DNA from: Platanthera guangdongensis
Lineage: Eukaryota > Streptophyta > Magnoliopsida > Asparagales > Orchidaceae
Direction of reading: 5' to 3'
Assembly (NCBI GenBank): GCA_039583875.1
Contig: CM077149.1
Coordinates: forward strand, 25,247,194-25,311,193
Length of the DNA stretch: 64,000 bases
Shown here: piece by piece, positions 46,676 through 56,775 of the stretch
Position numbering within the stretch: the stretch's first letter is position 1
Layout of the letters: each line of letters begins with the position of its first letter
The notes under the pieces: model-generated
The model's input: only the letters and a program-made list of their open reading frames with translations
What the model was told of the DNA's origin: nothing
Database searches by the model: none
Made by a program: the position numbers and the translations under genes

Positions 46676-48126
46676 GAGATATTGAACTCAGGAAGATTTG
46701 AGCCTTGCTGCAGGGTGAGTAGGCCTTCAATATTTCAGTCTTGACCAGATGGTATCCAGGAACTTCTTTGACAGATATAATATTGTTGTCCTCTGAAGAA
46801 TCCTGAGATGAAGAAGGAAGAAGACTCTTGATTTTTGATTGATGTTCTTCTTCTTCTTCAGCTTGCTATTCTTCCTCTGGTCTAGGGCTTCTGATTTCTC
46901 TACTGTGTTATTGCCCTGTGTATCCTGTTCACTATTTTTACACGAGAAGGAAAGGAGAAAACTCTATTCACTGTGTCTCTAGAAGAAAGAGGAAAAATCC
47001 TTTTTATATTTTTCATGAAATCTTCCATCTGAATTTTGAATTCCTTCATTCAATGCTGACAGCTGCAGAAAATTTGCATTGATTGATTTCCCCAACTGTC
47101 CGATTGAAAAACGACAAGCAATAATCCTGATGAAGTCTATAATCAATGTTACGTCTAACGGTAATATTCAGAGAATATTTAGCACTGACTACTCAGGAAT
47201 TATTGCAATAAATTAAGGGACAGGGGGAGGAAAAGTCCATGTCTAGAACAACATAGAAATCATTGAACAAAGAATAGAATTCGTTGACTTGGGTCCAGAG
47301 TTTGTCGAGCTGAGAAGTCAAGTTCGTCGACTAGATAATAGTTGTTTGTCGAACTGAGATCCAAGATCGTCGATATGAGGACAGATAACTGCTTTCTCTG
47401 GAACCTTGCCAATTCTGTGCACCAAGATCATCGAGCTGAGATTCTAACTTCGTCGATTGAAGAACAGAATTCCATGTTTCTTGGACTTGAGAATGTTGAA
47501 GTAACGTGCCTAGAAATCGTCGAACTGAGAACTGGGTTCGTCGACCTAAGAACTAGTTTCGTTGAACTGAGAACTTCTAACTACTACTTGACAAATCTTG
47601 CCAAGAATGTGGTCTAAGTTCGTCGAGCTGACAAGGTGAATTCATCGACTGAAGAATGATTCTAGACTTAGAATACTTGAGTGTTTCTGGTCTTATAGTG
47701 TTGAAGTAGATGATCCAGAAATCGTCGACCTAATAATCAGATTCGTCGAGCTGATATTCTAACTTCGTCGACTGGAGTTCAGTGAGAAGAATTCTGGACT
47801 TGGAATGTTGGAAGTATATTGCCCATAGATCGCTAACCTGAGAACCAAGTTCGTCGAGCTCAGCTCAGAGAATTTTCTCTGAGTTCGTTGAGCTGAGCAC
47901 GACTATCGGCGACCTGAGTTCGACAAATGTCGAACTCATTTTTTGAGTCTTTTAAATTTCTCTAAGTCTTGAGTCTTTTGTAGTCTGTTGATGGCTGATC
48001 CATGTAGTGTTGACTCTAAGGACATAGTCTATACTCTAGGACTCATACATGACCCTAGCTATATATGTTGGGTCAACAGCCTAGTTTTAGTGAACCTAGC
48101 CCAAATATCTAACTAGGGATCCAACA
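46676..48126 (-). repeat. F-type LTR, right
   Basis: Aligns in patches with 40365-41727 (TTGCTGCAGGGTGA, AAGACTCTTGATTTT, GTGAACCTAGCCCAAAT) and ends with the same ACTAGGGATCCAACA. It sits inside the C integrase. The five bases after it are TCTCG. The internal array is TTCGTCGAGCTGAG/TTCGTCGACCTGAG (about 47250-47930), not GTGTCGACAC. Confidence 0.75.
47250..47935. repeat. TTCGTCGA(G/C)CTGAG repeats in the right F LTR
   Basis: More than ten irregular units of 30-40 bp, each with TCGTCGA next to GCTGAGA or CCTGAGA. Palindromic cores TCGA and GTCGAC recur. The spurious frame rich in ELRT/VDLRT comes from this array. Confidence 0.85.
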
Positions 48127-49117
48127 TCTCGGGTCCAACTTATGGTTCTTACCAAATCGCTTCCACCACGACATCGGTAAACTTTAGTGGAAACCATATC
48201 CCCCCGATGACAAACTCCAAATTGGGTCCTATGCCGATTGCATACTTTTCATAGCGCTCCTTCCTAGGGCTACCCAAAGCATCCAAAGCTTCGCTCGGAT
48301 GAGCCTAACTAAGTTTCCCATCTCTTCAAGGGCTTCTGGACCTAGCAACGGTCTCTCACCAATCTCAGCCAAAAAAAAAGGAGTCCTGCAACGTCTCCCA
48401 TATAAAGCTTCAAACGAGGGCCATCTGCAGACTCTCTTGATAACTATTATTGTAAGCAAATTCCATGAGTTTGAGACACTCATCCCAAGCGCCACCGTGA
48501 TCCAATATGTAACACATTATCATATCTTCCACGATCTGATTACTCTTTGTGTTTGTCCATTCGTCTATGGATGGTAGGCGGTGGAATACCTCAAGTCGGT
48601 ACGCAACCCCTCTTGCAAGCTTCTCTAGAAACGGGACGTGAACCTGGAGTCTCGATAAGATACAATACTAACAGGTACTCTATGCAACCTGATGACCTCG
48701 TCCAAATATAATTCAGCGATATTCTTCATGAGTAGTCAATCTTCAACGGCACGAAGTGAGAACTTTTCGTCAGTCTATCCACAATCACCCAAACTGAGTC
48801 ATTCCCTCTGGGAGAGCTCGACAATCCAGTAAAAAAGTCCAACAAGATACTCTCCTATTTCCAACTCGGGATCTCCAAAGGTGCTTGCTTGCCTCTAGCC
48901 CTTCCATGATCGACCTTAACTCACTTACATGTGAAACATTCAGATACAAACCTTGCTATATCACCCTTCATACCCATCCACCAAGCAATCTATTTCAGAT
49001 CCTAGTACATTTTGGTCAAACCAGGGTGGTAGGCCACATTAGAACCATGTGCCTCCTTACACAACTGATACCTAATAACCTTAACAGCGGGAATACAAAG
49101 CCTAACACGGTATCTCA
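48127..49117 (-). pseudogene. Element C integrase fragment between F and B
   Basis: On the minus strand it begins at the B TSD (49113-49117, TCTCA). It reads FIPAVKVIRYQLCKEAHGSNVAYHPGLTKMY-like zinc-region residues, then degraded core, then [32 protein letters not shown] near 48300-48420. It stops at a KLDPR-equivalent, where F enters. It matches the element A integrase throughout. It is the continuation of the C coding at 11787. Many frameshifts. Confidence 0.85.
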
Positions 49118-50940
49118 TGTAATGCCCCAAAATTTGAAAGTGTGACAGCCAGCGTTGGGAGCCCCATCTGGTGTCGACACAAAGGCTGCTGTGTCGACAC
49201 AACGCCAGGGTGTCGACATAGGCTGTCGATGCCGGGTGTCGACACCGGGTGTCGACACAGGGTGTCGACATAGGGTCTCGACAGTGTTGACACAGGGTCT
49301 CAGTAGGGTCTTGACACAAGTATTGTGTTCGAGTTTGATGCGGACGGATCGTGAACCGTGTGGTGTTCGGCCCAGTTTTTCAACTTCAGGCCCGGATCAT
49401 AATCGTTCGTTTCTTTATTTTGGGATCCAACGACTGGGGGTTATTCCTACTGGGATATACCCAAGAATAGGGTTTCAAATCCCTCATTTCTGTTTACCGC
49501 TCTCTTTCTAAGATCTAGAGAGAGGGGAGAGCAAGGAGGAAGAAGAAGGCTAGATTCGGTCACCGACAGAGTTTCGGAGCTCCAAATCGCGAGCCAACTT
49601 TGGATCTACGGAGGCAAGGAGGGTGCGGTGCTTTTCATCCGCATAATTTTCCATGGCGCCAAGGAAGAATGCTAGGGTAACGATTCTCTACTTGAGCATG
49701 TGAAGCTCTACTTCTTTTGCATAGGGAAGCTCGCTATCGAGAGTTTGTGGTGAGTTTGAGGCGTTCCTTCGGGTAGACATGAATAGTCCCCGTTGTGTAC
49801 ATGTAGAGTCTGTAATCAAGAACGGACATATGCATGATATGTGAAGCCTACTAGGACAAGTTAGTCTGGATCGGTGATGTTGCATTGCATAAGGGTTGGA
49901 GAAGACTCCGTGCGAATGGTTATTTTTCGGGTTTTCTACGTCGTAGATTGTAATAGGGAGCCTTGGGGATTAACTCCTAGGTGCACCCGGAAAACTCGGC
50001 AGATGCGTGATTCTGCCAACATGGTGGCCTGAGAGCCAACTTGAACATAACCGGGTTATGTGAAGTGTGTAACGAAAGCGAGACTCAGAGAAGTTTGACC
50101 CGCTCATATGGCTTAAATTGTCGTTGCGATGTGAGCACGGGTTAGGCGGAACCGTACCCGTTCTATGTCGTTCGGTTGGAGCCATTGGCATAGATGAGGG
50201 TCTTAGACGGTCTATGGCTTAAAATGACGTGACCAATGCCTGAAAAACAAATGCTTGTAGTTTGGTCGTCAAAGTGGCGGTGGTGGGACAAAAATGTCTA
50301 TGGCTTTAATTGACGTGACATTGAGCGGTTCACCGAGAATGTGCCCTGAGTGCACGGGGCGTGTGGTCGTGCGTGCCAACGCTTGTGATGGAATGTATAT
50401 ATATACTGCTTGGTTATGCTAATAAAGTGCAGGGAAGGAGCATCGCCGCCCCAAGTTGGGGGTGGGATCGTTATAATTTCGTCAGCATTGCTGACCGTTG
50501 CTTTTGTTTGCCACTGTTGCGGTGGATTGTGCTTGTAGGTACTGCGGAGCCGAGCGGTATATAGCGGGCTAAAGCCCAAGTTGCTACGCTGGCCCTCGAA
50601 GGCCTAATGCTTAGTGTTTTCTTTTATTCATGTATGGCCGGCCTGCGTGCCAAGGTTTGGAAAACACTTTAAATTGAGTAAACAATTGTAAGGCCTTAAG
50701 GCCAGTACTTGTGTATTTGTATGATCATTCCTGTTGGATTTGTAGTGGACATTCATGCTAGTAGCTGGGTTCTTTTATTTGTAACTATTAAATTTGCTTC
50801 CGCTAGAATGCTCTGTGTAGGTTGTTGTTATGAGTTGTATGGTTTCCATTGAGTAACCGCCCAGTCTGTCTGTGGTATATGGCGTAGGGCCCCAACCGAA
50901 CCTACTGATATATGCTATGCGACGGATAGGGGGTGTTACA
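49118..50940 (+). repeat. 5' LTR of element B
   Basis: TGTAATGCCCC…GGGTGTTACA, 1823 bp. The TSD TCTCA lies immediately left (49113-49117), matching 11787-11791. It is followed by a PBS. Diverged partner of 9897-11786: same order of array, GA-rich stretch, TATA-like run (about 50395-50406) and GCAGGGAAGGAGCATC block. Confidence 0.93.
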
Positions 50941-51166
50941 ATTTGGTATCAAACTACTGGTTTTGGTCTGGCTTAAAATGAATTCGTGGACGAATTCTTT
51001 TTAAGTGGTGGTGAGCACATGTGTGCGCATCATCGTTATAACAGCAAAAGAACCCATGAATGTCCACTTAGTAATGAAAATACATGTGTTTGAGGAACTT
51101 GCGCATTCTTATAATTGCTTTTTACAATTTTGTTTGGTCGCTTAATGGTGTTTTATACAACTATAG
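50941..51166 (+). other. Element B PBS and leader
   Basis: ATTTGGTATCAAACTAC right after the LTR is a degenerate tRNA-iMet-type PBS. A hairpin GAATTCG/CGAATTC around TGGA is at 50980-50997. GTGTTTGAGGAACTTGCG (near 51088) is shared with D. The leader ends CAACTATAG, acceptor-like, before GTGACTAG. Confidence 0.7.
50980..50997 (+). ncRNA. PBS-proximal hairpin in the B leader RNA (predicted structure)
   Basis: 7-bp perfect stem with TGGA loop. It covaries with D (36306-36323) and has the same kind of shape as the pre-PPT hairpin at 9860-9877. Confidence 0.6.
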
Positions 51167-51248
51167 GTGACTAGAAGCGATGCAGGGCCGTCAGAACGCC
51201 GAGTTTCTGAGGCTAGTAGTGCACCAAATGATGCTCCTGCAACACCTC
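51167..51248 (+). pseudogene. Element B gag, first 27 codons, cut by element A
   Basis: Reads VTRSDAGPSERRVSEASSAPNDAPATP, in frame with 63073 onward after removing A and one ACCTC. No in-frame ATG lies upstream because TAG directly precedes GTG. The D gag begins the same way. Confidence 0.8.
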
Positions 51249-51249
51249 T

Positions 51250-51504
51250 GTAACGACCCTGGCCCATTTAGACCAGGCCTCGCCGGCCTACCAGCAGCCC
51301 GGGTTTAGAGCTCAGAGGCCCGCAGGCGTGTCTCGCCCCACGGCACCACTGGTATTAAGCCTAAACATCAAGGCCTGCAGGCCCAATGCACCCCAACCAA
51401 ATCTCCGCGCCTGTTTTTCAGCAGCGGTAGGTTGTTGCCACAGGGTTTCGAACCCAAGACCTTGATAAGACTCTCTTTCAACAGAGCTCATCACCAACTG
51501 AGCT
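51250..51504 (-). mobile_element. tRNA-derived SINE, copy 1 (minus)
   Basis: On the minus strand: box A-like AGCTCAGTTGG (51493-51504), box B GGTTCGAAACC (51444-51454), then about 180 bp of tRNA-unrelated body ending CCAGGGTCGTTACA. The poly(A) tail is missing. About 255 bp. Confidence 0.8.
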
Positions 51505-51745
51505 GTGTTGAAAGAGAGTCTTATCAAGGTCTTGGGTTCGAAAATCCTTGGCAACAACCTACCGCTGCTGAAAAACAGGCGCGGAGATATGGTTGGGGTG
51601 CATTGGGCTTGCAGGCCTTGATGTTTAGGCTTACTACCAGTGGTGCTGTGGGGCGAGACACGCCTGCGGGCCTCTGAGCTCTAAACCCGGGCTGCTGGTA
51701 GGCCGGCGAGGCCTGGTCTAAATGGGCCAGGGTCGTTACAAAAAA
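51501..51745 (+). mobile_element. tRNA-derived SINE, copy 2 (plus), 5' truncated
   Basis: Same body as copy 1 in the opposite direction. Box A is lost, box B is damaged (GGTTCGAAAATCC) and the tail is GTCGTTACAAAAAA. Head-to-head with copy 1, so the two make a long inverted repeat. Confidence 0.8.
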
Positions 51746-51751
51746 GTGCAC

Positions 51752-52013
51752 TTTTTTATAACGACCCTGGCCCATTTAGACCAGGCCTCGCCGGCCTACC
51801 AGCAGCCCGGGTTTAGAGCTCAGAGGCCCGCAGGCGTGTCTCGCCCCACGACACCACTGGTAGTAAGTCTAAACATCAAGGCCTGCAGGCCCAATGCACC
51901 CCAACCAAATCTCCGCGCCTGTTTTTCAGCAGCGGTAGGTTGTTGCCAAGGGGTTTCGAACCCAAGACCTTGATAAGACTCTCTTTCAACAGAGCTCATC
52001 ACCAATTGAGCTA
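51752..52013 (-). mobile_element. tRNA-derived SINE, copy 3 (minus), full length
   Basis: On the minus strand: TAGCTCAATTGG (box A), GGTTCGAAACC (box B), body and a TTTTTT-complement tail. Tail-to-tail with copy 2 across GTGCAC (51746-51751). The most intact of the three. Pol III-type internal promoter. Confidence 0.85.
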
Positions 52014-52985
52014 TAACGCCCCCGGTTTTTCTGCGTTTTGTTTGATCTTTGGCTGGCGTTACTATGGCGTATTTCCGACTTTTTGTCGTTGTAGAGCGTG
52101 GTCTTAGCTCTTATGGTTCCCTGTGTAGCTTGTTTGTAGCCTGTTAGCAAGATTCCCCAGCTAGCCGGAGTCCGTTTGAGGACTTGGTTGGGCCTATTAG
52201 GGAATGCTTGTGTTTTGGCTTCGGGAGCTGTTATCCCGGGTTTTGTTCGTCGAATGCTAATTTCGACTTCGTAGTTGCATTCGTAGTGTGGGTTTTTAGC
52301 TGCGGCGTAAATTTCGCCTTTTTTCCGAGAAGTTTCGGGCTTCGAGTTGTTTTGATTTTGGGTGTAAATAGTAATTATTATGTATTGATTATTATTACTG
52401 CTGTATATATAGTCTTGTGTCAGTTTTAGGGCCCTTCTTGTTCTTTTCCAGTTTCCTTGCTTGGTTGAAGCCGTTGCCCGTCGCCCGTACGAGAGGAAGA
52501 GCATCGCCGGCCTACCCTAGCCTTCGGATGCCGTTTTCCTGGAGTTTTTGCGGTCGGATTTTGGTTTCGAGAGTGGATCTGGACTGCCCTCGCCTGGATC
52601 TGCACTCTTTCTGCTCCTCAGCTGGTGCTCTGCGGCTAGATCCGAGAGTAGGGGACGCCGCCGGCCAAGCTTTTCTGGTATTGAGGCAAGTGATGTCCCC
52701 TCGTCCTTGCCAAAGCTGATCTTTGTCTTTCTTTTGAGCTAATCTTTATCTCTTTCTTGTTTAGATCTTAGGTGTAAGCTAGGGTTTGTGCCCGATCATA
52801 CTGTGGTTAGTGTAGAAGGTTCCAGTTAAATCTCAGTTTTCTGAGGGATTGTGTCTGTTAGGAACGGTTTTGGTTCGGTTTAGGTCGAGTAGCTGCCATT
52901 GCCGGTGGATGTTGTACTCTAGGGAGAGAGAGAAACCTCGTTTTCATTCCTGGTAGTGTGCTGGATCTGGCGCCTGAAGCTAGTC

Positions 52986-53433
52986 AGGGTGTCGACACCT
53001 TGGTGTCGACACCAGCTAGTTAGGGTGTTGACACCTTGGTGTAGACACCAGCCAGTCAGGGTGTCGACACCTTGGTGTCGACACCAGCCAGTCAGGGTGT
53101 CGACACCTTGGTGTCGACACCAGCCAGTCAGGGTGTCGACACCTTGGTGTCGACACCAGCCAGTCAGGGTGTCGACACCTTGGTGTCAACACCAGCCAGT
53201 CAGGGTGTCGACACTTGGTGTCGACACCCGCAGCGGCAGTGTCGACACCTTGTGTCGACACCGGCCGCAGTGGTGTCGACACTTGGTGTCGACACCCGCA
53301 GCGGCAGTGTCGACACCTTGTGTCGACACCGGCCGCAGTGGTGTCGACACTTGGTGTCGACACCCGCAATGGCAGTGTCGACACCTTGTGTCGACACCGG
53401 CCGCAGAGGTGTCGACACATCGTGTCGACACTG
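52986..53433. repeat. GGTGTCGACACC palindrome array in the A 5' LTR
   Basis: Same two unit types as at 3498-3944, with similar copy number and several point differences that break individual palindromes (for example GGTGTTGACACC near 53026). Confidence 0.93.
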
Positions 53434-54814
53434 GGTACTGCCCTTGTTTTGGGGTCAGGGAGACTCGGGGTTGGTTTTGGTTAGGCGTACAAGGCCGCGT
53501 CGGTTGGACCCGACGTTTTTGCCTTGGGTTCGTGTGTTTCTCAGGACTGTTAGTGGGACTTTTCCCTAGAAGGGGTCATTGGGTGTTCGGCTAATTTTTC
53601 TGCATGCCGACTCTTGGGTTGTGGCAGGTGGTGGAGTTTTGGTGGCCTCTGGAGGGGTGGTTTTATGTGGAGAGTTGTGGCCACCGCCTTTTGCCCCGGT
53701 TTGGGTTAGTGTGTGTGGGACCCTAAAGCTGCCACTGTTTGACCCCTTAGCCCTTTTTTGGGTCTGATTCTGGTTATGCATTCAGACCCATGTTTTGACC
53801 ACTGCCGCTTACCCACGTGTTAGGACTGTTAGTCCCTTTCCTGTTTATGCTTCCTTTCTTTTGGCATATGTATATGTCTTGGTGCTGTTGCAGGCTCTCT
53901 CTTGGTAAGGCACTTTGGTTTTATTGCTCGCATTGGTGTGCTCTGCGGTGTTTTTACTGTACTCTTTTCCTTCTGTCATTCACCTTTTCTTTTACTTATA
54001 GCAGTTTGTTGCCGGGTTGGTACCCCTTCATCTTATCGCTCATTAACCTATTGCTCTATTTACTCTTGATTGTTTCCTTGCTGAGGTGTTCTTTTCTTGA
54101 ATGCCTCAGGTCCAGGTGGTAGCCAGTTCAGCGGCTAGTTCTTCTGGAGGGGCTTGTTGGTGGCCTCTAGGGTAGCTGAGATTGCTGATTCCCGTTTTGT
54201 TGAGAGGTAGTTCCTTACTTTTCTGTATAGACTTACATACTCGCCAGTGGGTTCGTGTCAGGTTGTTGACGCCCACTGGTGGCTCCTTGTGATGCTGAAT
54301 ATGAAATTAAACTGCTGATTTTGCCTTTTGTGCTTGGTTACTTGCTTCTGGGAAAGATTTATGCTAGGTTGCAAGTTAGAAATTTTAAAACCTCAAAGTA
54401 TATTATACGTACCCCATGCATAACATGTTTTTAAATCAAAGACACTACTTTTCCTCAACGTAAAATACTATTTTTCATACCTATTATATTCACCTTGGAG
54501 TCATGCTCGTATAAGTCGTCCCCCGAGGATACTTATGCTCATTTAGGGTGTCAAGTTAATTGAACCAAAGTATCTTCTGCTGCGTATAGTTATAATTTTA
54601 CCCGTGGACTAGCTGATCCATTGTGCCGAGGGATACGGCCAACTAACTTAACTAGTTTTCTTTCATATTTGATCAACGTTTTTCCTCAAAATCTAATGTT
54701 TGGAGTTTTGCCTGAGCGTGTGCAGTTATCCCCTGCACGACGTGGCATCACGGCGCGTGTTTTCTCCTACTCTGATACGATTTCTACCGTTGAGAAAATG
54801 CGGGTTATGACAGT

Positions 54815-54825
54815 TGGTATCAGAG
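54815..54825 (+). other. Primer binding site of element A (tRNA-iMet type)
   Basis: TGGTATCAGAG, two bases after the 5' LTR, complements the 3' end of initiator tRNA-Met. Confidence 0.9.
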
Positions 54826-55456
54826 GGAGGTTGCTTAACAAATGGTTGGGCCACCTTTCCCTTGTCAGCATTAGTGTTTAGCATCATATCATTCACACAC
54901 CGTTATGTCATCCGCACATCTTGGCCGAAGCACGAACACTACACTCATGAGCATAAGGAAGTATACAGGGCATATTATGTAGTATGGGATGCATAATATG
55001 TGTTTGTATATGGATCCACCATAGGAGGCAACATGTGAGGGTTATGTAGTATGGGATGCATAACCTCACCACATGAATGCGGCTAGCACATTTTCTTTTT
55101 TCGTTATATGAAAATGTTATGTAGTATGGGATGCATAACATTTTCATGTGTACGCCGCCCATGGCATGCACTAAGGCCTTTTTAGAATGCATAGCACATC
55201 ATGCATAACATAACATTTCATAAGCACAACGTGCCAAGCTAAAGATTTGCAAGATGACATATGTACACGCATGGTTTTGAGTCAAAAAAAAATACAAATA
55301 CATGCATTCATGGTCTAGGCACCTGAGTTAGTATGGTGGTGGTGAACCATCTTAGGATAAGCAGTTGAAGTTCATATTTAAGTGTGTTTGTCCGTACCGG
55401 GTAGTTTTGTTCTAGTTGATGGGCTAGGATTTGTCTAAAGTTTGTGCGATTCTAGG
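54826..55456 (+). other. Element A leader
   Basis: 630 nt between PBS and gag ATG. It carries three hairpins with one loop sequence (54971-55147) and several GCATAACATAAC-like fragments near 55190-55215. No open frame of note. Confidence 0.8.
54971..55147 (+). ncRNA. Triple hairpin in the A leader RNA (predicted structure)
   Basis: The loop TAGTATGGGATG occurs three times (54980-54991, 55047-55058, 55122-55133). Stems are CATATTATG/CATAATATG (9 bp), GTGAGGGTTATG/CATAACCTCAC (11 bp, one bulged G) and ATGAAAATGTTATG/CATAACATTTTCAT (14 bp). Outer stem sequence differs while pairing is kept. The C leader has the same family. Confidence 0.75.
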
Positions 55457-56681
55457 ATGGCGAGACGTCCTGCGACGAGATCGACCCCACAATCCGAGGG
55501 TGAGACGTCAGGAGCGCAGAGCGATGCGTTGGTAGAAAGCTTGCGGCAGAGTAATGAGGAGTTATCGAGGCAGGTAGTGGCTATGCAGGCTCAAATTCAG
55601 TCCCTTGTAGCAGTTGTGGCGGGACGGCCCCCGAGAGCTCAGAACCCCACAGAGGGGGTGGCTGTCCCTGCCCCTCCTGCTCCTCCCGTGCCTTTGGTTG
55701 TAGTGCCTCCGGAGATGGCGTTCATATCCCAGTTTCAGCGGCTGAGAACCCCTACCTATAATGGGCAGGCAGATTTTATGATTTTGGATGACTGGCTGAT
55801 TACCATTGAGGAAATGTTCACGTACTCAGGTATTACGGATGATCAGAGAGTGATGCTCGCTGCCTACCAGCTCAAGGGCTTGGCAAAGAACTGGTGGCTG
55901 AGTGAGAAAGAGAGCATAGTAGCAGGTTGCACTTGGGTGTCATTTAAGGTGCTGTTGTTAAGTAAGTTACTGCCTTCAGTCGAACGGGACCGGCTAATGA
56001 ACGAATTTCTTCACTTAAAGCAGAAGAAACTCACGGTTAGTGAGTATGAGATTGAGTTTAGTAAGTTGAGTCGGTTTGCTCCGGGTCTGGTGAGTGTTGA
56101 GGCAGACCGAGTTAAGCGATTTCTGGGTGGACAAAGAAGCGACATACAGCAGTTAGCGAATGCCTATGGAGCAGTCAGTTACGCCAGTATGGTTGAAGCT
56201 GCTTTGAGAGTTGAGGCCATTGAGAATGCCAAGAATAGAGGCCAGCAGTTAAGGAAAGATAAGCGGAAGTCCGGAGGAGGGAAGAGCCCTCAGGAACCTG
56301 ATGCTGTCGCAAGAAAGAAGGTCAAAGAGAATTGTAGCTTTTGTGGCCGGCCAGGCCACCCCTTTGAGAAGTGCTTCAAAAGGTTGGGAGCGCAGAAGAA
56401 GGAACAGGTGCACGCGATTCAGGGTACTTCCAGGGGAGACTTGGTGTGTGCCTTGTGTGGAAGGAAGGGGCATGAGGCTGCCCGTTGTTGGTTAAAAGAT
56501 AAGGTCTGTTTTCAGTGCGGCCAGAAGGGTCATCTCAAGACAAGGTGCCCTCAGACCCAGTCTATTCTGCAGCCAGTTCCCCTCCAGGCTCTGCCACCGC
56601 CTCAACGAGTGGATAAAGGAAAAGTAAAGCTGAATGTGCTCTCGGCAGACGAAGCACAGACCTCGACCCAGGTTATCTCAG
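55457..56681 (+). CDS. Element A gag (exon 1), three zinc knuckles
   Basis: The ATG at 55457 follows TCTAGG. The capsid-like core is at about residues 85-240 (EMAFISQFQRLRTPTYNG, DDWLITIEEMFTYSGI, AYQLKGLAKNWW, LLPSVERDRLMNEFLHLKQ, VKRFLGGQRSDIQQLA). Three CCHC knuckles, CSFCGRPGHPFEKC, CALCGRKGHEAARC and CFQCGQKGHLKTRC, start near residues 292, 330 and 350; B and D have one. The frame runs unspliced to 56785, but the last 35 codons have no counterpart in C. The natural end is …TQVISG at 56681, where the intron starts. Role: particle formation and RNA binding. Confidence 0.93.
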
Positions 56682-56775
56682 GTTCGACTCCTCCCCAGTC
56701 GTTTCGTTATGTTCTCTTTTCGGTTGTAGTTTTCGTTTTAGCGCTTGTTGCCTTAGATACGTATGCAATTCGTAG
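56682..56775 (+). other. Probable intron at the gag-protease junction of element A (94 nt)
   Basis: GTTCGACTCC begins and GCAATTCGTAG ends the interval. Removing it joins phase 1 …ISG to RFKVKNRCARVLFDSG and resolves the frame difference between gag and protease (94 is 1 mod 3). Donor GTTCG is non-standard beyond GT. Confidence 0.65.

Larger units (their letters stand above)
51249..54812 (+). repeat. 5' LTR of element A, interrupted by SINEs
   Basis: The LTR start TGTAACG is at 51249. The LTR resumes as TATAACGCCCCC at about 52012 after the SINE cluster and ends GGGTTATGACA at 54812. Without the SINEs it is about 2.8 kb. TATA-like stretch near 52401. Palindrome array at 52986-53433. Confidence 0.9.

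Noticed and set aside
47342..47617. A 91-codon frame with ELRTxFVDLRT repeats
   Set aside because: Translation of the TTCGTCGA array in the right F LTR.
51250..52013. A functional tRNA gene (A and B boxes present)
   Set aside because: No acceptor stem or anticodon arm can be drawn, and the boxes are followed by a conserved non-tRNA body repeated three times, so it is a SINE.
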